DNA of 64,000 nucleotides from Sulfurospirillum halorespirans DSM 13726 (lineage in GTDB: Bacteria; Campylobacterota; Campylobacteria; Campylobacterales; Sulfurospirillaceae), in contig NZ_CP017111.1 of assembly GCF_001723605.1 (NCBI RefSeq), positions 2,356,001 to 2,420,000 on the forward strand. The letters are read 5' to 3'. Below the pieces are notes generated by a model. The model was not told the DNA's origin and did not search any database. It saw nothing but the letters and a program-made list of their open reading frames with translations. Within the stretch, counting starts at the first letter, position 1, and each line of letters begins with the position of its first letter. The translations under genes and the position numbers were made by a program. This document shows, piece after piece, positions 51,748 through 62,289 of this stretch.

Positions 51748-52971
51748 TTACTCTTTAACTAAAGGGATCGTGATGGTAAAACAGACTCCATCATTGCAAT
51801 TAGCTGCAACGATAAATCCTTTCATGCTATTGTTGATAATCATTTTGCTCATATAAAGCCCCAAGCCTGTTCCCGCACTGGCATGCTTTGTTGTAAAATA
51901 CGGCTCAAAAATCTTATCTAAAATAGCTTCTTCAATTCCACCAGCATTATCGCAGACTTTAATTATAGCATCTCCAAGCGCAGATGTGTCAATTTCAATA
52001 TAAATTAATCTATTTTTTATGTTGTTGTGGCAAAAGGCATCAATTGTATTATTGATTAAATTAATCAATACTTGCGAAAACTCATTGAAATAACCCCTAA
52101 TATGCGCGTCACTTTTGACATTAAGGCGCATCTCTATCTCATTTTTTTCTAAGGTTCCTCGCATAATGTCCATCGCCTCTTGTGCCACAAGACTGAGTGC
52201 AAAATCTTCACTTTGACGATCAGGGCTAAAAAAATTACGAAAATCTTCAATGGTTTCAGACATTTTAGAGACAATTTTTTTAGCATGCGTGTAACTGTCC
52301 TCAAACTCCACCCCTTTACCTTCATTTTGAAGGCGATAGAGTTTATTCATCTTATACAGCGTGATATTAAGCTCCGAGAGCGGTTGTCTCCATTGATGTG
52401 CGATATTGGCGATCATCTCCCCCATTGAGGCAAGGCGGGACTGCTGAAACAAAAAACGGTCTTTTTCACGGTTCTTTTCAACCTCTTCTTTAATGCGCTC
52501 TTCTAATGTCTGATTGAGCTCCATTAAGGCTTTGGTTTGCTCTTGAACCCTTTGTTCAAGCGTGGCATTGAGCTCTTCAAGCTCTTCATCTTTGGTAATC
52601 AATGCTTCACTTAAGCGAACGCTCTCTGTCACATCATAACGAATCGCAATGAACTCTTCGATGTCGCCATTTTCATCCAAAATAGGAAAAACGGTTGTAT
52701 TGACATAAAAAGTACTGCCATCTTTTGCTAAGTTTTTCACCGTTGATTTATAGGTTTGCTTTTGAAGAATGGTTTGCCAGAGTTGTTTAAATGACGATGC
52801 AGGAACATCAGGGTGTCTTACAATGTTATGATTTTTCCCAACCAACTCTTCTTTGCTGTAGCCCGAAATTTTACAAAATTCATCATTAACAAAGGTGATG
52901 ATGCCAAAAATATCAGTTTTTGAGATGATATTACTGCTCTCAATAGCGCTTTGGTATTGTTCTAATTTCAT
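51748..52971 (-). CDS. PAS-domain sensor histidine kinase (soluble)
   Basis: 407 residues, no TM helix. The N-terminal PAS domain has the redox-sensor-like string TDIFGIITFVNDEFCKISGYSKEELVGKNHNIVRHPDVP, as in Aer. A coiled coil (LEELNATLEQRVQEQTKALMELNQTLEERIKEEVEK) comes before the H-box ANIAHQWRQPLSELN and an HATPase with NLINNTIDA, DNAGGI and GTGLGLYM. It is probably a cytoplasmic redox or metabolite sensor that partners the downstream regulator. It overlaps the previous gene by four bases. Confidence 0.87.
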   Translation of the reverse strand: MKLEQYQSAIESSNIISKTDIFGIITFVNDEFCKISGYSKEELVGKNHNIVRHPDVPASSFKQLWQTILQKQTYKSTVKNLAKDGSTFYVNTTVFPILDENGDIEEFIAIRYDVTESVRLSEALITKDEELEELNATLEQRVQEQTKALMELNQTLEERIKEEVEKNREKDRFLFQQSRLASMGEMIANIAHQWRQPLSELNITLYKMNKLYRLQNEGKGVEFEDSYTHAKKIVSKMSETIEDFRNFFSPDRQSEDFALSLVAQEAMDIMRGTLEKNEIEMRLNVKSDAHIRGYFNEFSQVLINLINNTIDAFCHNNIKNRLIYIEIDTSALGDAIIKVCDNAGGIEEAILDKIFEPYFTTKHASAGTGLGLYMSKMIINNSMKGFIVAANCNDGVCFTITIPLVKE

Positions 52972-53648
52972 GCGATGGCTGCTGTATATCCAAGATACGC
53001 CATGTAAATACCGTATCCCATAATAATCAAAGAGGCAATCTTAATCATCACTTCGCGAAAACCACTGCCTTTGAGAAAACCTACCACAAAACCAAGCCCT
53101 AGCATCGCTGGCATCGTGGCCAGGCCAAACAGCGCCATGATCAGTCCACCGCCAAGGAATGAACCTGAAGTGGCGGCCGCGGCTAAGAAGAAATAGACCA
53201 ATCCACACGGTAAAAAACCATTTAGCACACCTAACCCGTAAAAACTAGCCATGGTTTTAGAGTGAATTAGTTTGGAAAAGAGTGTTTTAATGAAGGGATT
53301 AAAGGCGATCGTTGCTTCAAGTGAGGTTAGAAATTTTATTTTTCCCATCATGGAAAGTCCCATCAACACCATCAAGATGCCAATAGCAAAGTAAAAATAG
53401 CCATTGAGGTGCGAGGAGAAGGTAAAAACACTGCCAATCCCACCAAAAATCATTCCTAAGAACGTGTACGAACTGATTCTGCCTAGATTGTAACTGAGGT
53501 GTGCGAAAAATTGGCGTAATGAAGAGGCAGAGGTATCAATCTTGGCGCTGCTGTACGCCATGACAAACCCGCCACACATACCAATGCAATGCCCCAAACT
53601 TCCTAAAAATGCAACGCTAATAATGGCGGTAATATCGATGGCGTTAAT
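52968..53648 (-). CDS. TauE/SafE-like membrane protein (COG2836), probable AUU start
   Basis: 226 residues and six TM helices. The N-terminal GSLGHCIGMCGGFVMAYSS with two cysteines is the UreH/COG2836 mark, and the C-terminal half repeats the pattern with PCGLVYFFLAAAATSG. Such genes often accompany cbb3 or copper genes and may handle copper, sulphite or electrons. No ATG, GTG or TTG exists between the upstream in-frame stop (53690-53688) and the conserved core except TTG 53597, which would cut TM1. AAGGAG 7 bases before ATT (53648) points to an AUU start. Confidence 0.75.
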   Translation of the reverse strand: MNAIDITAIISVAFLGSLGHCIGMCGGFVMAYSSAKIDTSASSLRQFFAHLSYNLGRISSYTFLGMIFGGIGSVFTFSSHLNGYFYFAIGILMVLMGLSMMGKIKFLTSLEATIAFNPFIKTLFSKLIHSKTMASFYGLGVLNGFLPCGLVYFFLAAAATSGSFLGGGLIMALFGLATMPAMLGLGFVVGFLKGSGFREVMIKIASLIIMGYGIYMAYLGYTAAIA

Positions 53649-53671
53649 GGCATGGCTCCTTAACTGATCTC

Positions 53672-53712
53672 GCGTACTTTTGTATGCTTACATGTAATGA
53701 TAAAAAGTACGC
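53672..53712 (-). terminator. carA terminator with an iterated palindrome in the loop
   Basis: GCGTACTTTT / AAAAGTACGC forms a 10-bp stem 14 bases after the carA stop. The 10-mer TTACATGTAA (53688-53697) lies in the loop and would form a second internal hairpin. No long T tract, so termination is inferred. Confidence 0.55.
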
Positions 53713-53725
53713 CCAGTGAGTTGGT

Positions 53726-54856
53726 TTAGAGTCTGTTGGCAAACTCTTGGAAAATGTATTTACTCTCGTGTGGCCCTGAGCTCGCTTCGGGGTGATGCTG
53801 CACAGAAAAGATCGGAGAATCATGGTATTCAAGACCTTCAATCGTATTGTCAAAAAGATTGACATGCGTAATGCGAGCAACCTTACAGATGGTATCAGGT
53901 ACATTGTAATTGTGGTTTTGCGTGGTAATTTCAACCACATTGTTTTTCATATTTTTAACCGGATGGTTGCCACCGTGTTGCCCAAATTTGAGTTTATACG
54001 TAGGATAACCATGCGCAATGGAGAGCAATTGATGTCCCAAACAAATGGCAAAAATAGGCACTTTCGCCTCAATCAATTTGCTAATCTCTGCTGCTTCATT
54101 TTTCAAAATCAGTGGATCGCCAGGACCATTGGATAAAAAGAGTCCGTGAATGTCACCTTTTTTATAGCGAGCGATCACATCGTCTGCACTAAAATCATGC
54201 GGTACAACCTCAACATCGAGTCCGACTTCACAAAGTTCATTTAAAATATTGCGCTTAATACCCAGATCAACGGCTAAGATTTTCTTACCAATGCGCTTTG
54301 GCGTGGCATTATACGTTTGTGCTTCTGGGTTCCAAACACCGTTTACATGTAAATAGGATTTTGGCGTGCTTACTTTTTCAATATAGTTCACATCTTCGAT
54401 GCGAGGACTTTTTTCAAGCATCGCTTTGAGTGTTGCAAGATCACTCACTTCTGTCGAAGCGATCATCATCTTAGGCCCAGAATCGCGAATCATTTTAGTC
54501 AAATAGCGTGTATCAATGTCGCAAATACCCATGCTCTTATATTCTTTCAAAAACTCAGGCAATGTCTCATGTGAGCGAAAGTTTGAAGGTGTCTCATTGA
54601 GGCTTCGCACCAACATACCACTCGCATAAATCGTCGAACTTTCCATATCATTTTCATTACAGCCAACAATGCCAATCTCAGGCATCGTAAAAACAACGAA
54701 TTGTCCCGCATAACTTGGATCACTCATAATCTCTTGATAACCGCTCATAGAGGTATTAAAAACGATCTCGCCTGTTTTTGAACCTTCAAAGCCAAAACTT
54801 TTTGCTTCTAAGAAAACGCCATTTTCAAGATAAATCCATACAGGTTTTAACATCAT
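53726..54856 (-). CDS. carA: Carbamoyl-phosphate synthase small subunit
   Basis: 376 residues. The N-terminal domain (YLENGVFLEAKSFGF...NTSMSGYQEIMSDPSYAGQ) precedes a class I glutamine amidotransferase with nucleophile Cys in FAICLGHQLLS and His-Pro-Glu in VQHHPEASSGP. It supplies ammonia for carbamoyl phosphate used in pyrimidine and arginine synthesis. ATGATG overlaps the DUF507 stop; either ATG may be used. Confidence 0.97.
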   Translation of the reverse strand: MMLKPVWIYLENGVFLEAKSFGFEGSKTGEIVFNTSMSGYQEIMSDPSYAGQFVVFTMPEIGIVGCNENDMESSTIYASGMLVRSLNETPSNFRSHETLPEFLKEYKSMGICDIDTRYLTKMIRDSGPKMMIASTEVSDLATLKAMLEKSPRIEDVNYIEKVSTPKSYLHVNGVWNPEAQTYNATPKRIGKKILAVDLGIKRNILNELCEVGLDVEVVPHDFSADDVIARYKKGDIHGLFLSNGPGDPLILKNEAAEISKLIEAKVPIFAICLGHQLLSIAHGYPTYKLKFGQHGGNHPVKNMKNNVVEITTQNHNYNVPDTICKVARITHVNLFDNTIEGLEYHDSPIFSVQHHPEASSGPHESKYIFQEFANRL

Positions 54857-55407
54857 ACTAACATCCCTCTTCTTCTGAGTTCTTCTTCATAGAGCTTTTC
54901 AAAAATCAGATCATACTCTTCAGAGCCTGGCACTAATTTTCGTTTATAATTGGAAATTTTCTCCGCCACATCATCTTCAATACCTTGAAAATTGGCAACA
55001 TAGGTCTCAATCGCCGTATACACAACGTTTTTAACGCGGTTTTCTGTCACGTTGTACTCAATTAATCCTGTTTTCCAACTGATCTCTAAAATTTTATGGG
55101 CAATTTCGTTGTATCGATCTTCGTACGACAAAATAACACCAAACTCATGGGCTAGTTTTTTCTTGATCAACCAAAACATACTTCTGCGGTCAACCCTTTG
55201 AAACTCCATCTCATCTTCATTTTGGTCTAAAATCTCTGTTACACGCTCTTCAAGCGCAGTCTCTTGTTTAATATCGGCAACAATCAAATCCTCTGCGACT
55301 TTTACAATAGGCTCTAAGCCCTTAAGCATGGTAACAAAACCACAATTTAAAATATCGATCGCTATTTTATTGGCAATATAAGGGGCATGAGGCAATCTGA
55401 TTTTCAT
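54853..55407 (-). CDS. DUF507 family protein
   Basis: 184 residues, mainly helical and charged; KIRLPHAPYIANKIAIDILNCG at the start is the family mark. Function unknown, conserved upstream of carA in Campylobacterota (Cj1495c position). It overlaps carA by four bases. Confidence 0.87.
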   Translation of the reverse strand: MKIRLPHAPYIANKIAIDILNCGFVTMLKGLEPIVKVAEDLIVADIKQETALEERVTEILDQNEDEMEFQRVDRRSMFWLIKKKLAHEFGVILSYEDRYNEIAHKILEISWKTGLIEYNVTENRVKNVVYTAIETYVANFQGIEDDVAEKISNYKRKLVPGSEEYDLIFEKLYEEELRRRGMLV

Positions 55408-55491
55408 CCATAAACCTTACTTCTGAATTTTGACATATTGTATCAAACGTAAGGTAAATATCTGTTTAGAGAAAGATCAAGGCAGGTTTTG

Positions 55492-56019
55492 TCACTCTTT
55501 TGTTTGGTTGTTCTCTACAAAAGGAGGCCCTTTTTTAAGCTGTTGTGTAATTTCTGAGGCAATTTGAGGATTCATCTTTGCCAGAATTTGTGAGACTTTT
55601 TTCGCCGGCAGTCCAAACATAATTGCAGCTCCCTCATGCACAGGAAGCTTCTCGACAATCGCCGCAGCCGCAGCGTCTTTCATCTTGATGTAGGTTTCAT
55701 CCAACTTATCATTTTTCTTTGCTTCTACCTGCTCTAAAAGCTTTTTATTCTCTTCCAACATTAAAGCGATCTGTTTCTCTTTGGCGTCGATCTGCTCTTT
55801 GGTTTTTGCGAGTGCACTCTCTTTTTCTTTAAGCGCACTTTTTTGTTTTTCAAACAGTGCATTCGTGGCAGCTTGCAAGGCTTCAAACGATTGGCGCGCC
55901 TCATCAATCTTCTCTACTTCGTGCAGTAATTCCACTTTTCGATTCTCAAAAATTTGTGTGCAATCAATCGTCTCTGCCCCTAACATCGTTGTTACCAACA
56001 CGATCCACACATGCTTCAT
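55492..56019 (-). CDS. MotE-type flagellar chaperone (PDP/MgtE-N like)
   Basis: 175 residues: signal peptide (WIVLVTTMLGAETI), a long coiled coil from ~20 to 110 and a C-terminal helical domain with LPVHEGAAIMFGLPAKKVSQILAKMNPQIASEITQQL, the MotE/FliG-like fold. In Campylobacterota such periplasmic proteins help MotB or stator assembly. Start overlaps the fliJ-like stop (ATGA). Confidence 0.8.
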   Translation of the reverse strand: MKHVWIVLVTTMLGAETIDCTQIFENRKVELLHEVEKIDEARQSFEALQAATNALFEKQKSALKEKESALAKTKEQIDAKEKQIALMLEENKKLLEQVEAKKNDKLDETYIKMKDAAAAAIVEKLPVHEGAAIMFGLPAKKVSQILAKMNPQIASEITQQLKKGPPFVENNQTKE

Positions 56020-56450
56020 TCGTGACCTTTTTTAGTGAGTTGACCTGCAAACAACATCGTTGATATTTCATCCAAATAGAGCTGTTCTTCACGTTTGATT
56101 TTATCCATTAACGCTTGCAACTCTTGCTCTTCGAGGTATTTAATTTTTTCATATTCAACGTGCGCTTTTTGGTATTCGATTTGAAGTTTTTTCGTTGCGC
56201 GCTGAACGGTGTAAAGCTCTTGCTCACACCGTTTTTTTTCACGACTTAAGATATTTTTTTGCTCATTGACCATCAAAAGCATGGTAACTAGCCCCTCTTT
56301 TGGCATCTGCACAGCAGCAATATCTTCATACAGCGTCGTGATTTTATGGGAAAGCATACGCTCTTTATTTTGGCTTTTCATCAGCTCTTTCTCAATCGTA
56401 TCGCGCTTTTGTTTACGAATTTTAGCGATCTTTGAGAACTGACTTTTCAT
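56016..56450 (-). CDS. FliJ-like flagellar export protein
   Basis: 144 residues, one continuous coiled coil (FSKIAKIRKQKRDTIEKELMKSQ...EEQELQALMDKIKREEQLYLDEIS). Length and the N-terminal basic helix fit FliJ/YscO, part of the flagellar ATPase stalk. Sequence conservation in this family is weak, so operon partner MotE is the main added support. Confidence 0.75.
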   Translation of the reverse strand: MKSQFSKIAKIRKQKRDTIEKELMKSQNKERMLSHKITTLYEDIAAVQMPKEGLVTMLLMVNEQKNILSREKKRCEQELYTVQRATKKLQIEYQKAHVEYEKIKYLEEQELQALMDKIKREEQLYLDEISTMLFAGQLTKKGHE

Positions 56451-56479
56451 CCATTATCACCTTTACATGTAAATCAGTG

Positions 56480-56500
56480 AAGAAGAGCTTCGCGCTCTTC

Positions 56501-56502
<2 letters not shown>
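56480..56502 (-). terminator. Terminator of purA
   Basis: AAGAAGAGC / GCTCTTCTT, 9-bp stem with a 5-nt loop. It begins within the stop codon of purA, and a TTTACATGTAAA copy follows at 56462. Confidence 0.75.
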
Positions 56503-58606
<2,104 letters not shown>

Positions 58607-58607
<1 letters not shown>

Positions 58608-59716
58608 TAACCTTGGTAAAATTCTTGGGAAAAGACCCGATTGGCAGTACCATCATACGCACGCTTTCCTAGTTCCGCAAGTGCAAGCTCCACCGCATTG
58701 AGCGTCCAAGCTGTCTCGTAAACGTTGATCAATCCCATATGGTTGATTCGAAAGAGGGTATCTTTGATGTGATCTTGTCCGCCTGCCATATTAACACCGT
58801 ACTTGGTTTTCAAAAGCTTACGGATTTGGCTCGCATCATCATGCAACACCGCACTCATCGCTTTTGCTGGCACTTTAGGATAGATGTGAAGTCCCAACGC
58901 TTGCAATGCTTTATTGGTCGCATCGGCTCTTTTTGCTGTATCGGCATAAAGTTTCTCCAAGCCACCCTCAGCATCAATCAGTTCAAACATTGCCACAAGA
59001 CCGATAACAAGCGTAGTTGCTGCCGTCCATGCCGTGGTGTTTTTGCGTTGATTTTTAAGTTCCGTTTTAAGGTTGAAGTAATACCCAACCCCTCCGTTTT
59101 CGATAATTTCTAACGCTTTGGCATTCAACCCAATAAACGCAAGTCCTGGAGGAAGCATCAACGCTTTTTGACTGCCAGAAATCAAGGCATCAACATTCGT
59201 CGTATCGACCTTTTCGACACCTACTGCTGTAATGCCATCGGCAATCACCATGATGTTAGGACGAATCGCTTTGACTGCTTTGGCAACTTCTTCAACCGGA
59301 TGACGAAGTCCGCCTGCACTCTCGCAGACTTGCATACACACCGCGTCAATACTGGCATCGTTTTTGACCAGCTCTACAATCGCATCGACACTTACAGGTG
59401 TGTCCCACTCATTTTTAATTTCGACAAACGGTTTGTTGTAGGCAGCACAAATTTTGCCAAAACGCTCGCCAAATTTTCCCGAATTGACAACAATTGCTTT
59501 GCTTTGACACAAATGAAGCACGCAGGCTTCCATCGCTCCTGTTCCGCTTGATGCAAGCATTAAAACTTCTTCCATATTAAAAAGCGTGCTTAAATAACCT
59601 CTTGCTTTTCCAAAAATAGCCTCAAATTCAGGTGTTCTATGGTGAATAGTGGGTGTGCTCATCGCCATACGAACCGCTTCAGGAACGGGAGTCGGTCCTG
59701 GTGTCAAAAGTAACAT
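58607..59716 (-). CDS. Class V aminotransferase (alanine/serine-glyoxylate type)
   Basis: 369 residues, PLP-dependent. LTPGPTPVPEAVRMAMSTPTIHHRTPEF at the N-terminus, SSGTGAMEA for the phosphate, VIADGITAVGVEKVD and the Schiff-base lysine in ISGSQKALMLPPGLAF are clear. Relatives are alanine-, serine- or purine-type glyoxylate aminotransferases; Campylobacterota homologues have been mislabelled as hydrogenase subunit. Substrate not settled. Confidence 0.88.
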
Positions 59717-59782
59717 ACGAGATCCTCATTGTGTATAGTTTTAGGAACCATTGTAACAAAATCTTGCTTGTTGTTTCTTTAG

Positions 59783-59887
59783 TAGAGTTCTCGCAGAACT
59801 CTACACACGCTTTTAAAGCAAAGCTCTGAAAGCTACGCTAACACTGGGTTTTCCTTGGCGGAATGCCCATGCACTTTTAGTGCTTTT
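59783..59887 (+). ncRNA. Structured repeat element A
   Basis: About 105 bases that recur, at roughly 75% identity, at 61926-62029. It starts with TAGAGTTC-TCGCA-GAACTCTA, has the conserved block CTAACACTGGG, then GGG-N3-TCC-TTGGC-GGA-N3-CCC (59846-59868), and ends in GCACT-TTT-AGTGC (59871-59883) plus TTTT. Compensatory changes against copy B (TCC/GGA to TCT/AGA, ACT/AGT to ACC/GGT) speak for a folded RNA. It fills most of the spacer between the divergent aminotransferase and the MCP. Confidence 0.6.
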
Positions 59888-60003
59888 AATAGTGGTGCAC
59901 CCTCTTTCCCTGCATCGCCTTTACATGTAAAAAGTCGTTTAAAAATCGTTTTAGTGCCTTAAACTTATACAGTAATCTGATTTCTCTTCTCAATAAAGAC
60001 TGT

Positions 60004-60009
60004 TATAAT
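60004..60009 (+). promoter_or_regulatory. -10 box of the MCP at 60056
   Basis: TGTTATAATG with TATAAT at 60004-60009, 47 bases upstream of the start codon. The region before it is AT-rich with no clear -35. One iterated palindrome lies at 59920. Confidence 0.5.
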
Positions 60010-60055
60010 GTGTTTGATTTTATACCATACTATCTGACACTTCAAGGAGTTTTCT

Positions 60056-61918
60056 GTGTCGTTTAAAGCCAAAATTATTCTCATCATTTCACTGTGTATG
60101 CTTTTTAGCTTAAGTATCTTTAGCCTTTTTAGTTATATCGATACAAAGAAAAACAGCACCATACAGGTCGAAAATAGCCTGCAAATGGCATCCAAATCGT
60201 TGAGCGATTATATTGACTTATGGTTGTCTACGAAAAAAAGTGCCGCGGAAAGTATGGCGCGTTCTCTCAAAGATGTTGATCTTTTAACCCCCGCCGATCT
60301 GACGGATAAACTCTCTGAAACCACTAAAATGCTAGGAGCCTTTGACTCGTATGTGGGATTGGAAGATGGTGCTATGACGTGGGGAAGCGATAAAAAACAA
60401 CCCAAAGAGTATGACCCAAGGCAGAGACCTTGGTACAAACAAGCCAAAGAGAGTGGAAAACTTGGGATCACCGATGTCTACATTGGCTCCACATCCAAGG
60501 TACAGATGATTACCATTATGGCACCCATTTATCGCGAAAAGAGCTTTATCGGCGTTTTTGGAATCGACATTACGCTCGATACCTTGGTGAAAACTATCAA
60601 TGATGTTAATTTCAACGGTGGGTATGGCATGTTGCTGGACAGTAAAAACAGCTACATTGTCCACCCCGATAAAGAAAAGCTGGGAAAAGAGTCCACCTTT
60701 GCTTCCCAATTGGGAAAAGCAGAAGATCTTGTGGAGTATGAACTGGGTGGTATTCATAAGATTTTTGCTTACCACGTTTCAAAAGAGGCAGGATGGACGC
60801 CGGGCATCACCTTTGATAAAGAGGTCGCCTACAGCTTCTTAACGAAACAGATGAGTGAGCTGTTTATCGCAGGCGTGGTGATGTTAGCCCTTTCGATTGC
60901 ACTGATGATCTTTTTTATCAAAACCCTTTTAAAACCACTGGATAACTTGAATGCCGTGGTTAAAGAGCTCTCCAGTAGCGAGGGAGATCTAAGGCAGAGA
61001 CTGGAAGCCTCTTCCAAAGATGAGTTTGCGCAAGTTTCAGGCAATATCAATATATTTATCGAAAAACTGCATGAAATCGTAAAAAAATCCAAAAGCATCA
61101 GTAATGAAAATGCTTCGATCTCTGAAGAGCTCTCACGGACTGCCGCAGAGGTTGTGAAAAATGTTGGTTCCGAATCCAAGATTGTGGAAACGACCAAAGA
61201 AGAGGGAATCGCTCTGGTAAAAAGTCTTGAAACCTCGGTGATCAAAGCTAAAAATTCCCAAGAAGCACTGAGTCAAACGCAACATGACATCGTCGAAGTC
61301 AAAAGCAAAGTTGAACAACTGGAATCCACGATGCAAGCCACCGCGATTAAAGAGCAGAGTTTAGCCCAAAGACTTGATAACGTCAGCCACAATGCCAATG
61401 AAGTGAAAGATGTCTTAGGCGTCATTCGCGATATTGCCGATCAAACCAATCTTTTAGCACTTAATGCGGCGATAGAAGCGGCACGTGCGGGAGAGCATGG
61501 ACGAGGGTTTGCCGTTGTTGCCGATGAAGTACGAAAACTAGCCGAACGTACCCAAAAAGGGCTGGTTGAGATCGATGCGACGATCAATGTTGTGGTACAA
61601 TCCATCATGGATGCCAATAATGACATCACTCAAAATGTCCAAGAGGTACAAGCCTTAGCGTCTATTACAGCAGACCTTCAAAAAGGGATGAACAATGTGG
61701 CGAACATCATTCACGCGACGATTGATGCCTCCAACTATACCGTCAATGACTTTATTGAGACCTCAACGAAGATTAAAAAAATTGTTGAAGAGATTGAGCA
61801 GATCAATGTAATCTCGAAAGAGAATGTTGGAAGCATTGACAACGTTTCTAAAGCATCCGAACATTTACATGTAATGACGGAAAACCTCAACAATGAGCTG
61901 GGAAAATTTAAGTCTTAA
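60056..61918 (+). CDS. Methyl-accepting chemotaxis protein with dCache_1 sensor
   Basis: 620 residues from a GTG after AAGGAG. TM1 (IILIISLCMLFSLSIFSLF) is at ~6-24. The dCache domain spans ~35-270 (GAMTWGSDKKQPKEYDPRQRPWYKQAKESGKLGITDVYIGSTSKVQMITIMAPIY is the family core), followed by TM2 near 280-298, HAMP and the hairpin [35 protein letters not shown]. The PRQRPWY string is found in amino-acid or small-acid binding dCache sensors. Paralogue of the next gene. Confidence 0.95.
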   Translation: MSFKAKIILIISLCMLFSLSIFSLFSYIDTKKNSTIQVENSLQMASKSLSDYIDLWLSTKKSAAESMARSLKDVDLLTPADLTDKLSETTKMLGAFDSYVGLEDGAMTWGSDKKQPKEYDPRQRPWYKQAKESGKLGITDVYIGSTSKVQMITIMAPIYREKSFIGVFGIDITLDTLVKTINDVNFNGGYGMLLDSKNSYIVHPDKEKLGKESTFASQLGKAEDLVEYELGGIHKIFAYHVSKEAGWTPGITFDKEVAYSFLTKQMSELFIAGVVMLALSIALMIFFIKTLLKPLDNLNAVVKELSSSEGDLRQRLEASSKDEFAQVSGNINIFIEKLHEIVKKSKSISNENASISEELSRTAAEVVKNVGSESKIVETTKEEGIALVKSLETSVIKAKNSQEALSQTQHDIVEVKSKVEQLESTMQATAIKEQSLAQRLDNVSHNANEVKDVLGVIRDIADQTNLLALNAAIEAARAGEHGRGFAVVADEVRKLAERTQKGLVEIDATINVVVQSIMDANNDITQNVQEVQALASITADLQKGMNNVANIIHATIDASNYTVNDFIETSTKIKKIVEEIEQINVISKENVGSIDNVSKASEHLHVMTENLNNELGKFKS

Positions 61919-61925
61919 TCTCATT

Positions 61926-62029
61926 AGAGTTCTTACAGAACTCTTGACACGTTTTCAAAGCCAAGCTTCAAAAACTACGTTAACACTGGGTAATCTTCGG
62001 CAGAAAGCCCACGCACCTTTGGTGCTTTT
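61926..62029 (+). ncRNA. Structured repeat element B
   Basis: Second copy of the element at 59783-59887, starting 8 bases after the MCP stop. It has AGAGTTC-TTACA-GAACTCT, the block TTAACACTGGG, GGG-N3-TCT-TCGGC-AGA-N3-CCC (61988-62010) and GCACC-TTT-GGTGC (62013-62025) plus TTTT. It could act as the 3' UTR terminator of the MCP gene or as a small RNA. Confidence 0.6.
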
Positions 62030-62099
62030 CTTCTTGCAAAATAAATTTTGCAAGAAGTCTATTATATAAACGTCCAATCACGCTTTGTCTTTGGACGTT
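62030..62099 (+). terminator. Two further hairpins after element B
   Basis: CTTCTTGCAAAA / TTTTGCAAGAAG (62030-62057, 12-bp stem, 4-nt loop) and AACGTCCAA / TTGGACGTT (62069-62099, 9 bp). The first could end transcription from the left with weak T-tracts. Between them they fill the first half of the 370-base spacer. Confidence 0.55.
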
Positions 62100-62113
62100 C
62101 GTTTGACATTTTA

Positions 62114-62145
62114 GTAACATATCCGTAATCCCAAGAGGCTATAAT
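62114..62145 (+). promoter_or_regulatory. Candidate Pho box and -10 before the last MCP
   Basis: GTAACAT-ATCC-GTAATCC (62114-62131), 8 bp, then TATAAT (62140-62145). The 7-4-7-8 geometry is the same as at phoU, olsF and pstS, though the first repeat matches GTWACCA at only 5 of 7 positions. A second TATAAT (62213-62218) may give a Pho-independent start closer to the gene. Confidence 0.6.
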
Positions 62146-62289
62146 CCTCCTATTTCAGCAAAAAAATGACTATTATCCTATTAAAGTCTCGTTTTCGTCA
62201 CAAAAGAGACGCTATAATTAAAAATTAATATTGAAAATACACTTTAAGTATTTTACATGTAAACACTCTCTCACACAAAGGAGTTCTTG

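Noticed and set aside
59783-59887. Element A read as a c-di-GMP-I (GEMM) riboswitch because of CACGC, GCAAAGC and a GAAA-like loop
   Set aside because: Copy B does not keep the GAAA loop or the ACGC strings, and the second GEMM stem and receptor are not found. I only call it a structured repeat.
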